DNA of 7,126 nt from Ignavibacteria bacterium (GTDB lineage Bacteria; Bacteroidota; Ignavibacteria; Tepidaquicellales; Tepidaquicellaceae), in assembly GCA_018058125.1 (NCBI GenBank), contig JAGPCH010000067.1, forward strand, positions 1 to 7,126, given 5' to 3'. The translations under genes and the position numbers were made by a program. Below are positions 6,312-7,126 of the stretch, piece by piece; within the stretch, counting starts at the first letter, position 1, and every line of letters begins with the position of its first letter. The notes under the pieces were generated by a model. It saw nothing but the letters and a program-made list of their open reading frames with translations. It had not been told where the DNA came from and searched no databases.

Positions 6312-7126
6312 ATGAAAAAAATTTACATTGCTCTATTTACAGTTTTCTCCTTTGGGCTTTTTTTAGGATTTACAAACAGCGACAATCCTAAAAACGGATC
6401 CAAAACTTTTAACGGTTCTGAACAGATTGTTAAGAATTCAGAACAAGTATCAACTGACAATAACAATAATCCCGTTACTACAAACGGTGCTATTTATTAT
6501 AGTGATGACTTTGACGGTGCAAATGATACCACAAGTTTAAAAGCAAGAGATTATCTTGTATATTACAGAGGAACTGGAGCACAGGGAGTTGCCGCAACAT
6601 GGTTTCAGGGAAACAGCACAGTTTTTAATGCTTTTAACGGTCCATCAACAGGATATGTAGCCGCAAATTATCAGGTAGTGGGAGGATTAAACAATATTGA
6701 TTCATGGCTTGTACTTCCTGACCTGACAGTATTTGCCGGTGATATTATCCGATTCCAGTGTCGTTCTGTAACAAGTAATCCGTTTCCGGATTCTGTAAGA
6801 GTTATGTATAATGATCAGGGTGGTACAACTCCGGAAAGCGCCGGCTGGGTAGAGCTTGGAAGATTCCTTGCAACTCCAAGCGGTAGCTGGGAATTAAAAT
6901 CATTTGTAGCGCCTTCATTCGGTACGAATACCAGATTTGCCATAAGATATAATGTTGTCGATGGCGGACCTTTAGGTGATAATAGTAATTTTATTGGAAT
7001 AGATGCTTTGGAAGTTGAAGGACAAGGTCTTTTACCTGTTGAATTATCAAGTTTTGTTTCAGTTGTAACTAACAACGATGTAACTTTAAACTGGTCAACT
7101 GCTTCAGAAACAAACAACTCCGGTTT
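6312..7126 (+). CDS. Secreted surface protein, choice-of-anchor-J-like domain, probable T9SS cargo; 3' end cut by window
   Basis: The frame is open from the ATG at 6312 to the window edge: 271 complete codons plus two bases. Residues 1-20 are a Sec signal peptide (KK, then hydrophobic 4-20); the cleavage site is not sharp. Residues 22-60 are a low-complexity linker rich in Asn, Ser and Thr. Residues about 62-237 look like a beta-sandwich of the choice-of-anchor J (cleaved adhesin) type: YYSDDFDG near the start, NIDSWLVLPDL, then GDIIRFQCRS, and IGIDALEVEG near the end. Residues 241-271, beginning LPVELSSF and containing LNWSTASETNNSG, form a fibronectin-like segment that in Ignavibacteria and relatives usually leads to a type IX secretion sorting domain; that domain would lie beyond the window. 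The start has no Shine-Dalgarno sequence, only an A-rich leader as is common in Bacteroidota; an in-frame stop at 6267 with no alternative start after it supports this ATG. Binding target unknown. Confidence 0.88.
   Translation, partial: MKKIYIALFTVFSFGLFLGFTNSDNPKNGSKTFNGSEQIVKNSEQVSTDNNNNPVTTNGAIYYSDDFDGANDTTSLKARDYLVYYRGTGAQGVAATWFQGNSTVFNAFNGPSTGYVAANYQVVGGLNNIDSWLVLPDLTVFAGDIIRFQCRSVTSNPFPDSVRVMYNDQGGTTPESAGWVELGRFLATPSGSWELKSFVAPSFGTNTRFAIRYNVVDGGPLGDNSNFIGIDALEVEGQGLLPVELSSFVSVVTNNDVTLNWSTASETNNSG

Overview
The window looks like a piece of an AT-rich chromosome from the Bacteroidota/Ignavibacteriota side of the tree, with Ignavibacteria-like relatives as my best guess. The grounds are: the last gene ends in a linker of the form LPVELSSF...LNWSTASETNNSG, which in that group usually precedes a type IX secretion (Por) sorting domain; two Tat-exported ferritin-like proteins of the Ferritin_2 (PF13668) kind sit in tandem; ribosome binding sites are present on some genes and missing on others; and intergenic DNA is very A+T rich. 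This placement is an inference from protein style, not from a marker gene.

Layout, left to right. Positions 1-1435, minus strand: a two-gene operon of ferritin-like proteins. The promoter-proximal gene (719-1435) is complete and encodes a predicted Tat lipoprotein. The second gene (1-708) is cut by the window edge and encodes a predicted Tat-exported protein with an ordinary signal peptidase I site. Both keep the Glu/His pattern expected of a four-helix di-metal site. Positions 1436-1784: a divergent intergenic region with several AT-rich dyads and one plausible promoter. Positions 1785-2972, plus strand: an acidic, aromatic-rich, apparently cytoplasmic protein of 395 residues that I do not recognise. 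Positions 3019-5535, plus strand: priA, the replication-restart helicase, intact with all helicase motifs and all eight zinc cysteines. It follows the unknown gene by 46 bp, so the two may be co-transcribed.

Positions 5536-6311 form a repeat-rich intergenic stretch built around one tRNA gene, tRNA-Arg(TCG), on the minus strand at 5680-5751. On its left are two arms of a 7-bp periodic repeat in opposite orientation, which together could form a long hairpin. On its right is a second 7-bp periodic tract with a different consensus. Further right are a small GC-richer pocket, five tandem copies of an 11-bp unit, and a strong Shine-Dalgarno sequence with no reading frame behind it. Positions 6312-7126, plus strand: the 5' part of a secreted surface protein with a signal peptide and a choice-of-anchor-J-like beta domain, cut by the window edge.

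I see no CRISPR array, transposase, phage gene or recognisable defence system. The parts most worth following up are the heptamer tracts on both sides of the tRNA, the unknown gene upstream of priA, and the paired Tat ferritin-like proteins, one lipidated and one soluble.
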